Origin: Paracyclopina nana | Taxonomy: Eukaryota; Arthropoda; Copepoda; Cyclopoida; Cyclopettidae | Direction of reading: 5' to 3' | DNA length: 64,000 nucleotides | Assembly (NCBI GenBank): GCA_019096065.1 | Contig: JAGUCH010000001.1 | Coordinates: forward strand, 10,974,001 to 11,038,000 | Part shown: in pieces, positions 12,602-24,738 of the stretch | How the letters are laid out: each line of letters begins with the position of its first letter | Position numbering within the stretch: position 1 is the stretch's first letter | Position numbers and translations under genes: made by a program | The notes under the pieces: model-generated | Databases searched by the model: none | Told to the model about the DNA's origin: nothing | What the model saw: the letters and a program-made list of their open reading frames with translations, nothing else

Positions 12602-15600
12602 TTATAGTCCGACAAACTTTACAACTGGGAATGCCTTGTGAGCCTCAAAGTCAAATTCTACTTTGCGATTTGAGTCTTTCGAGAGAACCGAGGATGCGAC
12701 TAGGTTTTTCTTCGTAATGGCCACAATGGTGTCCAAATCTGCGAGCGGTGTGCCAATTTGTGATACGCTTTCCAGGAGCTGACGAGCACGGCCAAAATCA
12801 CGTGCTGCCCCTATATACAATGGTCCTGGCTCCGAAGACATGGTGTGCTGATACACTTCCCAATATTGGCTGAACAAGTGTGCAATAGAAAGTATTTGTG
12901 TGTTAGATGTAAAGTAATAAAGATGGTTATGCTAGGGCAAAAACAGTTACCTATACGGCATTGATGGAGGAGTTAGCAAATTGTTGAAAGGTGCAAATCT
13001 GTGCTGATATCTGACGCTCTCGTTATCAAAGGTGGAATCTGCTGTTTGAATTTTCTCTTGCTTTTTGAGAGCCACTAAGAGCTGCGAATAAAAACAGAAT
13101 TTATAATTAGAGGAGCGTGAAATGTGCTACAATAATTCACCTTGAAATATCCTCCACACAAAGTCGAGTAAGCCTGGCAGTGAGTAATCTCTTTGACATA
13201 TGGTCGGGGTTTCTTATTTTTGCTCGAACTCTTGGATTTCTTCCTGGTTTTGCCTGAAACGCAAAACGAGACGTCAGTAACATCTTTCCAAGGGAATTCA
13301 CTAGCAATTTCTCACAAATCGTACGCACAGCTTCATCAATGCTCACCGAGCTTACTCAGCCAAAATTGATTGCATCATTGCATTGGTGCTACTAGCTGAA
13401 TACCAGCTTTCTAACTCACTTATCTTACCTTGGCTCTTGGTTTGGCTGTCGAGAAATTGCTCGTATTCAAGAAGATGACCATCGGCTTTGTGTAAGCATG
13501 TCATGAGCCACGGATACAACAACTCGTACAAGTACCAATATAAGTAAGGAAATTCGTGCACGCTGAATAGCTCTAGCTCAAAACCCGACAAAATGTATCG
13601 AATCATCAGTCTCAAGACGTGATATAGGAGCCACGTGGAGAAATATAAAACAGGAGCGCTGGTAGCTGGGTCCATATTTTGAGCCGATGCGTGTAATGAA
13701 TTCAGCATTGTGTCAAGCTTGTCAGCCTGGAACAAAAAAGATGGATCGAGTTTTTTTCAAGCCCACATTGACCGCATGCTTAGCTGGCTTTGTGTATTTT
13801 TGCTAAGCGAAAACGACGCACAAGAAGTAAAGAAAAAAGCTCTTACCTCCTCTTGAGCGATAGCAAACTCCTCGAGAAGAGGTGGTATTTTATCTCGTTG
13901 TCTCGCACAGTTGTGTCCAAAAGTCTGAAAAATGTTTTAAAAGTAATTTCCTTTTTATTCGGCTTTTGTGAGGTGTACCTGAATGAGAAGTCCCATGGGT
14001 CGACACCATTGCGAAAAGAAAGTTTCCACTGCCTCTTTGACTTGCGGTGAGTTGAAAGGAGGAGATTTTATGGTTAGGGCCAAGGGAGCAATGAAGGATT
14101 TGCACGCTTCCTTCAATAGATCCTGCATAATTAGGAAAAAGGGTAAAAGTTTTGACGACAGAGTTGCTGAAGCGGAAGAATATACCTGAAAAGCAGGCAG
14201 TGGTCCAGACAACCTTGCGGCCATATTGTGAGGGCTCGCATAAAGAGGGGCATACAAAAGTTGTGAGATAGAGCGAGACAAAACGCAGGGTGACCGTTTA
14301 CCAAAGTCCATAAAAAACTCCTGCAAAGAAGAAGATGAACCACTGAAAAATATCTTGGATGGAACAGGCGTGGCTCAAGCCATTCACTTAGTCTTGATTC
14401 ATACCAAAGCTCCCAAGTATGAGGACAATTGAGTCACTTGCGTGGCGTAACTCAATCGATCAAGAAGGGCCGAAAAGTAGCTGTAGGTTGCTTCTTTCGA
14501 TCGAATTTCAGTATATCGAGGAAAAGTTGGCGGTAAAAGGCGTTGATTGACCAAGGGTTCAAATCCTGTAAAGAAATAGCATGAATTACATAAATAATTG
14601 ATACTCAGCAAATTGATATAAAACGAGCAAAAAATTATCTCAGATGAAGAAAATAATTGACTAGCTGTAGAATGGCCTAGGAGAAAGATAATGACGACCG
14701 AGGCAATTATAATAATTTTCTATATCGTTGAGCAATTTTGACAGAAACCATTTTACCATTTTAGTGGCTCTCATCAAACTGCTGAAGTACACCTTTAAAC
14801 GCAAAGAGACAGTTTAAAAAGCAACATTTAAAGGCCATTTCGAAAGCAATGTTTTCAAATGATGAAAAATTAATCGAAAGGAGTAATACTAACCCAAAAC
14901 ATTTTCGCCCTGTTGAGGTTCAACCCCAAACTTAAGGGTAGAATTGATGGTAGACAGTTGATCTCTCGCCGAATTTATGTGCCTGAAATAAGAAAAATAT
15001 GACGGCCTATGAAAATTAAATGATTTAAAATAGTAGGAAAATTAAACATGAAATACCAAATGAGATTATACGCATCATTAAAATAGATCTAGACCAAAGT
15101 TTTGGCGCACGTACCTCATAGCATCTTCTACTTCTTGCTTTGATAGAAAAGAGAGTGCCAAGAAAAAATGACGATAAAACTTGAGCCTAGAAAATAAAGC
15201 CAACGCTTCTTGGTGTTCTTGGCTTTCAGAGTCTGCCTTTGTGGCCCTGGCAATTTTTTGCATGGACTCTTCAGATTCTTTTAACGTTGACATTGCCTTT
15301 GTGTCAGAAATGTCATTGGCAAGCTGAAATTATATGAAACAAGGTTTTCTTTGATTGAATACAGATGTATGTCCGTAATAATTTTGAAATAAATGCTAGA
15401 CGAATCTTTCTTTTGCTACATTTTCATGTGCTATGAAATTTTAAAATTTTTCGGAAATATTTGAGGCTCCTAAGTTAAGTTACCAAGAAACCATATGTCA
15501 AGGGTTGAAAGTCTTCCTCTTCAAAAACTGAGGCTTTTGCAACAATGTCTTTGACCAGCTCGACCAGTCTTAAGGTGGAAACCACAAAAGCCTTCAATTC

Positions 15601-16269
15601 TGGATGAGGGGGTCGTTTTTCCGGATCATCGCCTCCGTGTAAGTACTGAAAAAAAGAAACATCACTAATAGAGCAGCCTTTGAAATGCTATATGTCACGA
15701 TTCACATGACAGCATAACCTTTCGCATTACAATAGGCAAACGATCGAATCGAATTTTTGAGCTGGATCTCCCTTCTCATATGACTGGTTTTCATAGCCTA
15801 CATTGTGGAAAGCGAAGAACTTTTTATAAAAATCTTACAAGGTTAGTAAACACTGTTTGAGCAAGCGAATGGCCTTCGAACCAGGTAACAATACAGGCCA
15901 TGGTGTGGTCAAAAATAGTGACAAATTCACTAGGTGTCACCGTCTCCCACGGAATGAGGTTGCGTTCCAAGGCCTCTTGAAAATTGACAGCTTTTCGCCG
16001 CCTTATGCAGCCTTTCGCCATTCCAGCGTCCATTTTGGGATCCATCATTTCGATGGCTGACATGGCTTCAAAAAGGCCGAACATTTCATCATGGAGGAGC
16101 TCGCCAAGATCCAGTTCTGAAATTACCGAATTTTGAGGAGAATATTCACAGCGGTAGCAAAGCATCGCAAACCTTTGCAAGCACCGAGAAAATCGTCGGT
16201 AATCACATTCCAATGGAATACCGGTCCTTTCTTAGCATTTCCAATGTCAGATCCTTTCACGGTTGCCAT
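12602..16269 (-). CDS. N-alpha-acetyltransferase 35, NatC auxiliary subunit (Mak10)
   Basis: Thirteen exons on the minus strand: 16173-16269, 15839-16116, 15484-15645, 15115-15323, 14894-14982, 14405-14565, 14186-14320, 13979-14122, 13847-13924, 13429-13726, 13141-13253, 12951-13081, 12602-12869. They give 720 aa, close to the vertebrate length. Conserved blocks include [20 protein letters not shown] and MDPKMDAGM near residue 60. Further blocks are [49 protein letters not shown], a lysine-rich linker, [22 protein letters not shown] and the C-terminal [10 protein letters not shown]. In the cytosol NAA35 anchors the NatC acetyltransferase (NAA30/NAA38) to ribosomes for co-translational acetylation of Met-hydrophobic N-termini. 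The start at 16269 is the only ATG giving exon 1, which joins in phase through a 56-bp intron. Confidence 0.95.
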
Positions 16270-18049
16270 CTCGCGTCTGTTTTTATACTGTCTCCCTTAA
16301 AAATAACTTATATGTAGTTATGTTTGTCTATTTATCAATAAACAATGGAAGGAAAGTAAAATCTAAAGTCCATGAAAACGTGTTCAATATATAGCCACAG
16401 AATATTCAAATAAACTTAAAATTCAAGTGCCTAAATTGTTTCAATAGAATTTTTAAAAATGTTTGAATTTGATTTTACCAAAGTTTATTTCATGTTTTTA
16501 TATTTCACTTAAAGATCACCAAAACCTGCCGTTTGCCAGCCTAGTTCTGCGGGCTGAGGCAGAAAAGTTTCGTGTTTTCACCCATGCATAGCAAACATTA
16601 TTATTGCTGTGAATCGCACACCCTTTTTACCTGTTGTGTTTTTGTTTTTTGTCACTTTGCATCCAATTTTAGTTTTTCGGACCCATTTTGTGTTTCAATT
16701 CTGCTTGGAAATGAGAAGTCCAGCTTAATTGGCCTGAAAGGTGAGGATTTTTTGTGTGTTTTCGTAAGTGCATGATTCCAGGAAAGGTGTCCACTTGAAG
16801 CGGCTCTAATTAGCTAGAGTGGCTTGCTCTCTGTAATTGTCAAATACCTAGAATTGGCTGAATTGCCGCTGTGTAGGTTCAAAATGGCAACAGTTGTTTT
16901 GCTTTCTCAAAACATGTGCTTCATGAATCCATGTTTTCAGATGGTTTTAATATATAGCTTTTTTGCATTCTGCTATTTGTAAACACATTAATGACCTTTT
17001 TTATTAGGTGCCTCTTTAACGTGATGGCTGCTTCGAATGTTTGCTCTGTCTTTTGAAAATAATGATTTACTGATTTATTAGCTGGTGTAATATATGCAAA
17101 TTATAAAATTTGGACACTCCAGATTTTTACGTTTACAGCGTAGCTGGGTGTAGATCAGTTTGCTTGAGGCTATCACACATTTGTCCAACACACATGTTTA
17201 CCCTATATGATTATTTTTAAAATCATAAAAAGATAATTACTGATATGCGAACTGTTTACATTCCTGATTGTCCTCAACTATACTGAAGCATCAAGAATAG
17301 GGAATATTTTTGAAAAAAACAAACATTTTGTTTAGCTATTGTATACATTTTTGGGTATAGTCTAGCATAAAAGCTCTATTTTCCAACAATATTACGTTTC
17401 ACTGGAACTCATTTGTGGCTAGTCGTTTGTAATGCAACCGCTTGTTTCCACGGAAAAGCTTTCTTTCCCTAAATCATTTTGAGCGAATTCGTTCGCACGG
17501 CAATTTTCTCGGAAGTGCTTGCCGCTGTGTAAATCAGGCCATGGCCTGTGAGCAGTGCTTAATCCCTAGAAAATACGTCAAACTTTTGTGCCGTGCATAT
17601 GCCGGCGAGTAGGCCTGAAATGCGATGCTTTTTGCCCCTAGCGCCCAACCCCTAGAACAACTTCTACGTACTCTGCAGCTTTCACGAGCCGTCTGAGAAA
17701 GGTAGCAGCAGTATCGTGAGTGTTCAAGCGAAACGCGCGAGCAGATTTGTTACATAGGCTCAAAAAGGCAAACGTCGTCGTTGTCAGTTTGACCCAACAA
17801 GTGCTGCATATAAACAGGCCTTAGCTGCGCTCGTTCGAGGCCAGCCTTGTCGGCCTTTTTCTCTCTCTTCGCGAAAGGACAAGGCCATACTCTTGTACGA
17901 GGCGCAAGCAGGGAGCGTGGGCGAAGAAGGTTGGGAGTGCGCTCGCACTGCGTGAAGTTTAGTTGTTGTAGTGCATCCTCCTCATCAGTATCATCAAGTG
18001 CAGAGACATCATCGTGCGTGACATGCCTTCATAGCTGCAGCAGTTCACC
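16270..18049. other. Divergent intergenic/promoter region between NAA35 and SHC
   Basis: No gene seen. The last 400 bp before the SHC start are GC-richer, as expected for a leader. A possible TCAGT initiator lies near 17784. I could not place either transcription start. Confidence 0.4.
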
Positions 18050-21021
18050 ATGAGATCCACCATTGGGGGCTACTTGAGCCTGGTCAACTCGCAGAGCCCG
18101 AAGCAGCCAGCCAATGCTGCGCAGAGCTTCTCCTTTGATATCGAGGAGAATGAATGCTCTGGTGGGGAAGAGGAGGAAGAGGACGAAAATGAGAACCGAA
18201 CGAGCAGTAGTGGCAGCCGCAACAAGCTCAAAAGTACTACCGCTGAACGCCTTTTCGCTAGTATCCGTCAGTGTTTTATGGCCATGTTCTTCCGAATGTC
18301 TGCATGTAGTACAAGTAGTAGTTTGTGTGTAAAGTAGTAAGGAGGCCATTCATTCAAAAGCCGCTAGCTGCTGCTACTTGGCTCTCCCTCTCCTTGCCCG
18401 CTTGCACTGCTGCGCTCCCAGCTAGTGAGGCATTCATGAAATAGAGCTTCCTCTGTTGCGCACAAAATGCCGCATGCATGCATCCCATGTATAATGAAAT
18501 GCACTTTTCCAGGTGGGTGGAAGTACTCGCATTCGGCCCTCATCAAGACCATCCCCAAGTGTTTTAGGCCCAACCAACCAGGAGGCGGAGGGGTGTGCCA
18601 GTCCATCAGAAAGTCCTTGGTAGCTCTGCCGCACAAGTCGAGCTTCAAGTCGAAATCCGACAACTGCCTGCATAAAATCAACTCCAACAGCTCTGGCGAA
18701 GGGGCTACCTCCTCAAAAAAGACATTTGGACAGAAAGTTGCCAACGCGTTGGCAGCCTCGTTCCATTTGAGCAAAGCTAGCAGCAACAACAACCAATCAT
18801 CATCATCATCTGCCTCAGAAAATCAGTATACCACGACGCAATCCGACTCGGTCCTCATCAAGTCCACGAGTCTTGAGCGCAATGTCAGCTTGGCGATAAG
18901 CGAGGCTGAACAGGCCAAGCGGACGCGATCGCTTGAACGGAACCATAGGCACCTCGTTACCATCGACTCGTCTTGTCGGTATGACCTTTGGCATTGGTTG
19001 GCTGTGACCTTTTCTTCACAATCTTTTTCCTCCAGATATTCCAGGGAAGTTGGGAGCACTCAAATCGCGCTGCCCGACCTTTCGTCCGCCCCCGCAGCCT
19101 CAGCTGATCTTTCGGGACGCTATCATCCGGATCCAACGTGGAGGCCGACCTTCAATCGGAGGAGACCGCTGACCTCGTCATCGTCAAGTGCCTCGACTTC
19201 CTCATCAGCCTCCTCCACTCAGTCCAATCCGGAGCCTTCTTCCTCGCATCACTACAACCACCATCGTAGAAACAGACGCGGGCGCAAGATGGCGACGACC
19301 TCCACGCCAAAGGCGAAAGCAAATCTCCCCTTAAATTCATCATCAGCCTCGGCCTCGATAGTGACGAAGCCAGCCAGAGGCTGGCTGCATCCTGATTACC
19401 TCTTTGCCAAAGATGGCATTAACTATAATGTCAGAGTAAGCCGAAATCGCACAAATAAGGTGGAACGCCCATTGATTACTGATTGCTCACCTTCTTATTA
19501 TAGTACATGGGCTGTTTGGAAGTGAACACTTCCATGAAGGTTTTGGACTTTGACACACGGTCGGCCATCGCCAAGGAGTGCATCAACCGGCTATGCGAGG
19601 CCAAATCAGCCTCCACGCTCCGGAAGGCAGACTCGAGAATAGGGAAAATGCTGAGTGACAATCCGTGCCTAGATAAGGCCGGTGCCAACGTTCAGCTCAC
19701 CATCACCAGCCTCTGGTTGAAATTGTCAGATTTGGATTCAGGAAACGTATGCATACTATATTGTTTGACATTGGCACATACTATTTAGCAAGAAAACCAT
19801 TTTCTAGGCCATTTTCGTTCACGAGATGCCCAATATTTCATTCGCTTCTGGAGGAGACGCGGACAAGCTTGACTTTGTTGCCTATGTAGCCAAAGACCGC
19901 CATAATGTTAGGTCGTGCTATGTGCTGGAGTGTGGCGGTGGCCTCGCGCAAGATGTCATCACCACAATAGGGCAAGCCTTTGAACTGAGGTAAAACAAGG
20001 CTCCATTAACTAGCTTGATTACGCAATGTAGCCAATTATGTTCAGGTTCAAGGAGTTCTTGAAACGAGCGCCCGTGACCAAACCCCCGCCCCTCCAGGTT
20101 GTCCCAGCGCCACGGACCTCACTACAGGAACCCCACAGAGTCCCTGACGATGTTGAGTATTACAATGACTTACCAGGCAAAACTCCTCCCGATTTTTCGC
20201 CAGTGCAAAAAACAATGTCAAGACTCGAGAGAACACCAACCAGAGGTAATAATTCCCATTTAGAGTTGATTGTCAAGCGTGCAAAATCATTTGAACTGCA
20301 GACTCGGCAAGCAGCAATCTGATTGACTTCCATACCGACATCACTTCATCGTCAACTCTTCCTCATCCGCCTCATGGACATCATTTTCCTGGCAGTGAAC
20401 CGGAGTATGTGAATGGCGGAGTTCCAAATCCCCAACTGAGGAAGCAATCCGGACACCGAGATCCCTTTGACATGAGTAAGCTTGTTGTCCATTTAATTCA
20501 TATGGTCCTGTTTCTACGATGCCACTTTTCAGGCCCCTTTGCCACGAGTGCCCCCGGGCTGCCAGATGTGAGCGCCATGAAATTGCAACTCCTCAAAGAG
20601 GAGTGGTTTCATGGTCCAATCAGCAGGGAAGATGCAGAGAGCCTTTTGCAAAACGTAAGCTTATTATGATTAGTAAACAATCATCTTTTCATTGCTTTAT
20701 ACTACAATAGGATGGTGATTTTCTGGTGCGAGAGTCCAAAGGCTCGTCTGGTCAATATGTCTTGACTGGCATGCAGAGCAACTCCAAAAAGCATCTACTT
20801 CTGGTTGACCCTGAAGGAATTGTGAGCTTTTTTATTCAATACCTCAGCAAATTCGTTTTTCACTTGGATTTTTGTTTTTTCAGGTGCGAACCAAGGACCG
20901 AACGTTCGAATCAGTGAGCCACCTCATCAATTATCACCGGGACAATGGAAGGCCTATCATTTCGGCAGAATCTGCGCTGCGTTTAATTGCGCCGGTCAAG
21001 CCTGTGCGCAGAATGATTTAG
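18050..21021 (+). CDS. SHC-transforming-protein-like adaptor (PTB and SH2)
   Basis: Ten exons: 18050-18260, 18513-18978, 19036-19435, 19504-19746, 19808-19989, 20046-20245, 20302-20475, 20533-20654, 20711-20821, 20884-21021. They give 748 aa. A long Ser/acid-rich N-terminal half is followed by a PTB domain starting at GWLHPDYLF and running through [22 protein letters not shown] and IGQAFELRF. The CH1-like linker keeps both Grb2-recruiting tyrosine sites: EYYNDLPGK (Y239/Y240 equivalent) and EYVNGG (Y317 equivalent). The C-terminal SH2 domain runs from [14 protein letters not shown], includes FLVRES with the phosphotyrosine-binding Arg, and ends [14 protein letters not shown] is a cytoplasmic adaptor linking receptor tyrosine kinases to Grb2/Sos/Ras. 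The N-terminus is longer than vertebrate p66. The intron 18979-19035 is 57 bp with no in-frame stop, so it can be read through. Confidence 0.95.
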
Positions 21022-21423
21022 GGAAAAAAAGAAACATGGCTGATAGCAATGTGTACCTGTCTGTTAAGAAAAGGGTGGCTTATACTCTACTACTTGTCTG
21101 CAAATCATCCCCTTTCAATGATATATAAAAACTAGCATGCATACTGGAACGACAGTATCTACCTAAAAAATATCTATTACCATATACATACACATATTAT
21201 CATAGTATATTTACTATTACGTATATACTGTTGATGACATCCTTATCGATGTACTGCGATCTACAACTCCATTATACTATTTTACGTTGCTCTGAAAACT
21301 GAATGTGTACACTGTACTGCAACACGGCTAGAAAAAAGGAAAAAAACACGAGTGCTATTTGTTATTGATCTAAATGAGTAAATTTATTGCAAGTATAAAT
21401 TTGTTCAGCTGACTCTATCAATT
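21022..21423. other. Convergent 3' space with poly(A) signal
   Basis: The SHC and ankyrin/XKR-like genes converge here. A minus-strand AATAAA (complement of 21382-21387) lies about 37 bp past the minus-strand stop and fits as its cleavage signal. Nothing else is seen. Confidence 0.5.
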
Positions 21424-24400
21424 TCATTTCATTTCGAGGACAACATCTTCTTTCACGTGACCATTAGAATATGGTGAAGCGGAATCCTCTGAGGAAATTG
21501 AACTGAATTGCACTTCTCTCATCTTGAAACAGCAGAGAAACTTTTCTGAACGTCCAATGGATGCGCTCAGTGGATGTAGGTAAAGATAGTACACTGCCAA
21601 AGATGCGATCGATCCTAGCATTAAAAATGGAGGCGCCCACAAATAGTGAACGGACGCATTTTTTGGCCCAATAATGCAGACCACTACGTGTTCTATGAAG
21701 CAAATGAGGAAGTGGCATGTAGCAGGCAGGACAGTCTTCTTGTGATGATTGGCATCCGGTTGGACAGCTACGCCAGATATGTCGATGTTCATGAAAACCA
21801 AAATGCCACAGAAGGCACTCGAGAAAGCTTTGGTTCCAAGCTCGAAAGTCTTCACGCACCTTCTATTTTCTTCATCCAGCGGAGGCCACTCAAGCATAAC
21901 TTTGATGCAAATTTCAATGACTATGTGGCCGATTATGGTCACAAACTTGGTCAATCCAGAGACATCCAGATAGAAGAAGAGTCGAATGGTCATGATTCTT
22001 GAGACAACTTGCAGCACGGTTGAAAGGAAAATAGTGAAAACTGACAGAGGCTCAAACTTAGATTTGCTGGTTCTGATGAGTGTGATACTGATGCAAATGA
22101 TGAGGAACGACAGGCAGAATTTGGCGAGCATCAATTCAAGAAAATTCGCCTGATGCAGGAGCCAAGGAAAGAGCAAATCTCCCAGGCCAGTCCAGAAATG
22201 TTGCATTGCTTCAGCCCAGTCCCACTCATGGATTTCTGGCATGAAAGGCACAAATAGCCACAATTGCACTAAAATCTGGCCTGTGGCTTCGATGCCAATT
22301 TCGATGCGACGCAGGAAATTCCAAAGCTCTTCACACTTGCTGTACTTCAAGAGTTTCACACTCGACTTGGGATCAGATAACGATATGACATTTCTGCCAA
22401 AGAAAGTCACGATGAAAGTCATCGGATTGAGAATCTTGACCAGGGTTTTCCATGCAGTATTGTTGTAGGCATTGAGCAATCGTTTGGGCGGTTTAAAGAT
22501 GAGGTAGCTAAGCAGGAAATATGCAAGGGCTGAGGGAACCATGAGGGCTATACTCATGATAAAGGCTATGTGGTAATTTGCGGCCTCGTTGTCTTGCTCA
22601 CTTTTCAGGTACTGCTCTTGGTAGTTGTAAATAAGGTCAATGTCCAGGTAGATATCAAATGCAAAGAGCGCATACTTTAAGAGAAGGATTGTGACTAAGC
22701 TGGTAAAGAAGGCTGAGTACTTGTTGTTGGACAAGAAGTGGGCCTTGTACATTGCAACTGCAATGTCCCTCTGATCACTGGAAGGCAGCGAAACGAAGCA
22801 GTCCATACCCGTGGTCGCCAGTTCGCCCGGGACATTGTGCACGTAATATTCAGCCCTAACAATGTCAGAGAGGATGTTGTTGGCAGAGGACCTCTTGCTG
22901 GTTGCCCAATAGAGGGCGCTGAGGTAGAACACTCCCCAATTGAGATCCTCGTGAGACTTGTCCTCATTTTCGCGAACGGCTACATAGGAGTCAATCCCTC
23001 TCGGTACTATTGACGAGTTGGTGATTTTGAAGTGCAGGATATCAAATTGGCACTCTGGTGGTAACTTGAACATTTGGTTGAGTAGGCAGTAGACAAATTG
23101 AGAGTCTGCATTGTAGACTCCTGGAATCAAGTGGTGCTTGAAGAAGTCTACCATGTAGGCCTCCGATTTGCCCTGAAGAAGCTTCTCCAAGCCAATTCTT
23201 TTGAGGCAGGTGAGGTACTGAGTCAGTCTTAATTTTCCATAGGATTTCATGCCATAAACTTCGTACGAGTATTGAAGTGAGGTCGCAATGTGGACTGGTA
23301 CAATATGCTCGTTCACCCTCGAGTCGCGCCAAGCTCTTAGCATTACATCACCTCCATTCTCCAACAGGAAAGACAAGTCTTCGGCGACATCTTCATAGTA
23401 GCTCGACTGCACCAGAGTGTGCATGGCCGTATATTTGGTGGTGTCATCTTGATGGTTAATGAGCTCGGGAATTTTGTGTCTGTGCCCATGCTTGAGCAAT
23501 ATTTTGAGCAGCTCCATGTTCAAGCTGGAGTCGTCGTTGACGGCTTCCACAATGCTCTCAATGGCGTTTTCTAGATTGTCCGGACTCATCTTCTGCAAGA
23601 GCTTCTTTACAACTTCCACAGCCTTCTTTTTGACATTCACGCATCTCAGGGCGATCTCGATGGTCGACCAAGTCTTGGTTGATTTTGTCCAAACAACATC
23701 TGCACTGGCGCCATTGTCAAGCAAATATCTTGCAGACTCGTGGTTGCTTCTGGAGTTTTCCAAGGCATAAATCAGCGGAGTCTTGCCTTCGTTGTCTTTC
23801 GTATTCAAAAGTCGCTCCAAAAGGGATTCATTTCCTGAGGCTATCAGCCTGCCAACCAATGCTTCAAGCCACTCAATGATGTCAAGGAATGCCAGAAGGT
23901 GTAGAAGGTTACCATGGTGGCTGGTTGATAAAAGATCATCGAGTGGAATAGCTTCAATCATGGACTTCATGATTCTTTTCTCCTCTTCGTCAACGTTGGG
24001 ATGCTCGGAAAATGAAGATGGCTCAGCATTCTCTTGAACTCTCTGCTGCTTCTCAATGTCCTTTTCTCTGAATCTGGTCAGGACGTAATGGACCGGTGTC
24101 CCGTTTTGCCCTAATTTCTTATTCTTTAGGTCAGGCTGGCATTTGAACAAGCAGTCAAGAGCCTTAAGGTTGGGCTTTCTGGCTGCGTAAGCAGTTGCTG
24201 TCAAGCCTGCATCGTAAGTCATGGTTAGAAGGCCGGGATTGAACGAGTCGAAAACGGGTATGAGTAGAAGCAAATCGAGGTCAATTGCCACGAAAATGGG
24301 TGGTTTTCCTGCCTTGTTCATGGTCGTGGGATCCGCGCCGAGAGATAGGAGCCTTCTCACAAGTTCTGCTTTCACGTTGACATCTCCCAATCGACTCTCA

Positions 24401-24738
24401 ATGGCTGCGTGAATGAGTGTGTTTCCATAGATTGGGTCTTGAAAATGCAAGTACTCCTTGGCAAGCTCCAACTTCTGCTCCACATTTTTCATGGTGCATG
24501 ATTTGAAAGCATTCTTGGCATCTTCAAAAGAGTAGATTTCAAAGGCTTCAGAGAGCCTTTTGGCCCTGGCAAAGGGGCCACTGCCATTTCTCACTCTTTT
24601 CTTGGTACTTATGGAAGATAAATCAGGCGAAGGCTTGTGATTGGTGGCACTGTTATCAGTAGAATCGCCCGAATTGTGTCCTCTTCTGTTCTTAAAAAAT
24701 GGGCCATCCGGCTCGTCACAACTATTGGTAGACTCCAT
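21424..24738 (-). CDS. Ankyrin-repeat protein with XK-related-like multipass membrane domain
   Basis: A single exon of 1104 aa from the ATG at 24738. The frame extends to a GTG at 24747, but the ATG is the natural start. After a low-complexity N-terminus, degenerate ankyrin repeats span about residues 100-470 (YGNTLIHAAI with LLSLGADPTTMNKAGKPPI; EGKTPLIYALE with YLLDNGASADV; KYTAMHTLVQ with FLLENGGDV). An alpha-helical linker follows to about 680. Then 8-10 hydrophobic segments end near 1080. The segments IEIGIEATGQILVQLW and LQVVSRIMTIRLFFYL resemble the XKR family pattern (E-x-x-PQ-LQL-like and SR-x-x-ALF-like). XKR proteins include phospholipid scramblases, so a membrane role is plausible but inferred. 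There is no TRP-type pore motif. The lack of introns, unlike nearly all neighbours, suggests a retrocopy or an expanded intronless family. Confidence 0.7.
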   Translation of the reverse strand: MESTNSCDEPDGPFFKNRRGHNSGDSTDNSATNHKPSPDLSSISTKKRVRNGSGPFARAKRLSEAFEIYSFEDAKNAFKSCTMKNVEQKLELAKEYLHFQDPIYGNTLIHAAIESRLGDVNVKAELVRRLLSLGADPTTMNKAGKPPIFVAIDLDLLLLIPVFDSFNPGLLTMTYDAGLTATAYAARKPNLKALDCLFKCQPDLKNKKLGQNGTPVHYVLTRFREKDIEKQQRVQENAEPSSFSEHPNVDEEEKRIMKSMIEAIPLDDLLSTSHHGNLLHLLAFLDIIEWLEALVGRLIASGNESLLERLLNTKDNEGKTPLIYALENSRSNHESARYLLDNGASADVVWTKSTKTWSTIEIALRCVNVKKKAVEVVKKLLQKMSPDNLENAIESIVEAVNDDSSLNMELLKILLKHGHRHKIPELINHQDDTTKYTAMHTLVQSSYYEDVAEDLSFLLENGGDVMLRAWRDSRVNEHIVPVHIATSLQYSYEVYGMKSYGKLRLTQYLTCLKRIGLEKLLQGKSEAYMVDFFKHHLIPGVYNADSQFVYCLLNQMFKLPPECQFDILHFKITNSSIVPRGIDSYVAVRENEDKSHEDLNWGVFYLSALYWATSKRSSANNILSDIVRAEYYVHNVPGELATTGMDCFVSLPSSDQRDIAVAMYKAHFLSNNKYSAFFTSLVTILLLKYALFAFDIYLDIDLIYNYQEQYLKSEQDNEAANYHIAFIMSIALMVPSALAYFLLSYLIFKPPKRLLNAYNNTAWKTLVKILNPMTFIVTFFGRNVISLSDPKSSVKLLKYSKCEELWNFLRRIEIGIEATGQILVQLWLFVPFMPEIHEWDWAEAMQHFWTGLGDLLFPWLLHQANFLELMLAKFCLSFLIICISITLIRTSKSKFEPLSVFTIFLSTVLQVVSRIMTIRLFFYLDVSGLTKFVTIIGHIVIEICIKVMLEWPPLDEENRRCVKTFELGTKAFSSAFCGILVFMNIDISGVAVQPDANHHKKTVLPATCHFLICFIEHVVVCIIGPKNASVHYLWAPPFLMLGSIASLAVYYLYLHPLSASIGRSEKFLCCFKMREVQFSSISSEDSASPYSNGHVKEDVVLEMK

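Noticed and set aside
21424..24738. TRPA-type ion channel
   Set aside because: Ankyrin repeats followed by helices suggested TRPA, but there are more than six hydrophobic segments and no pore loop or TRP box; XKR-like motifs fit better.
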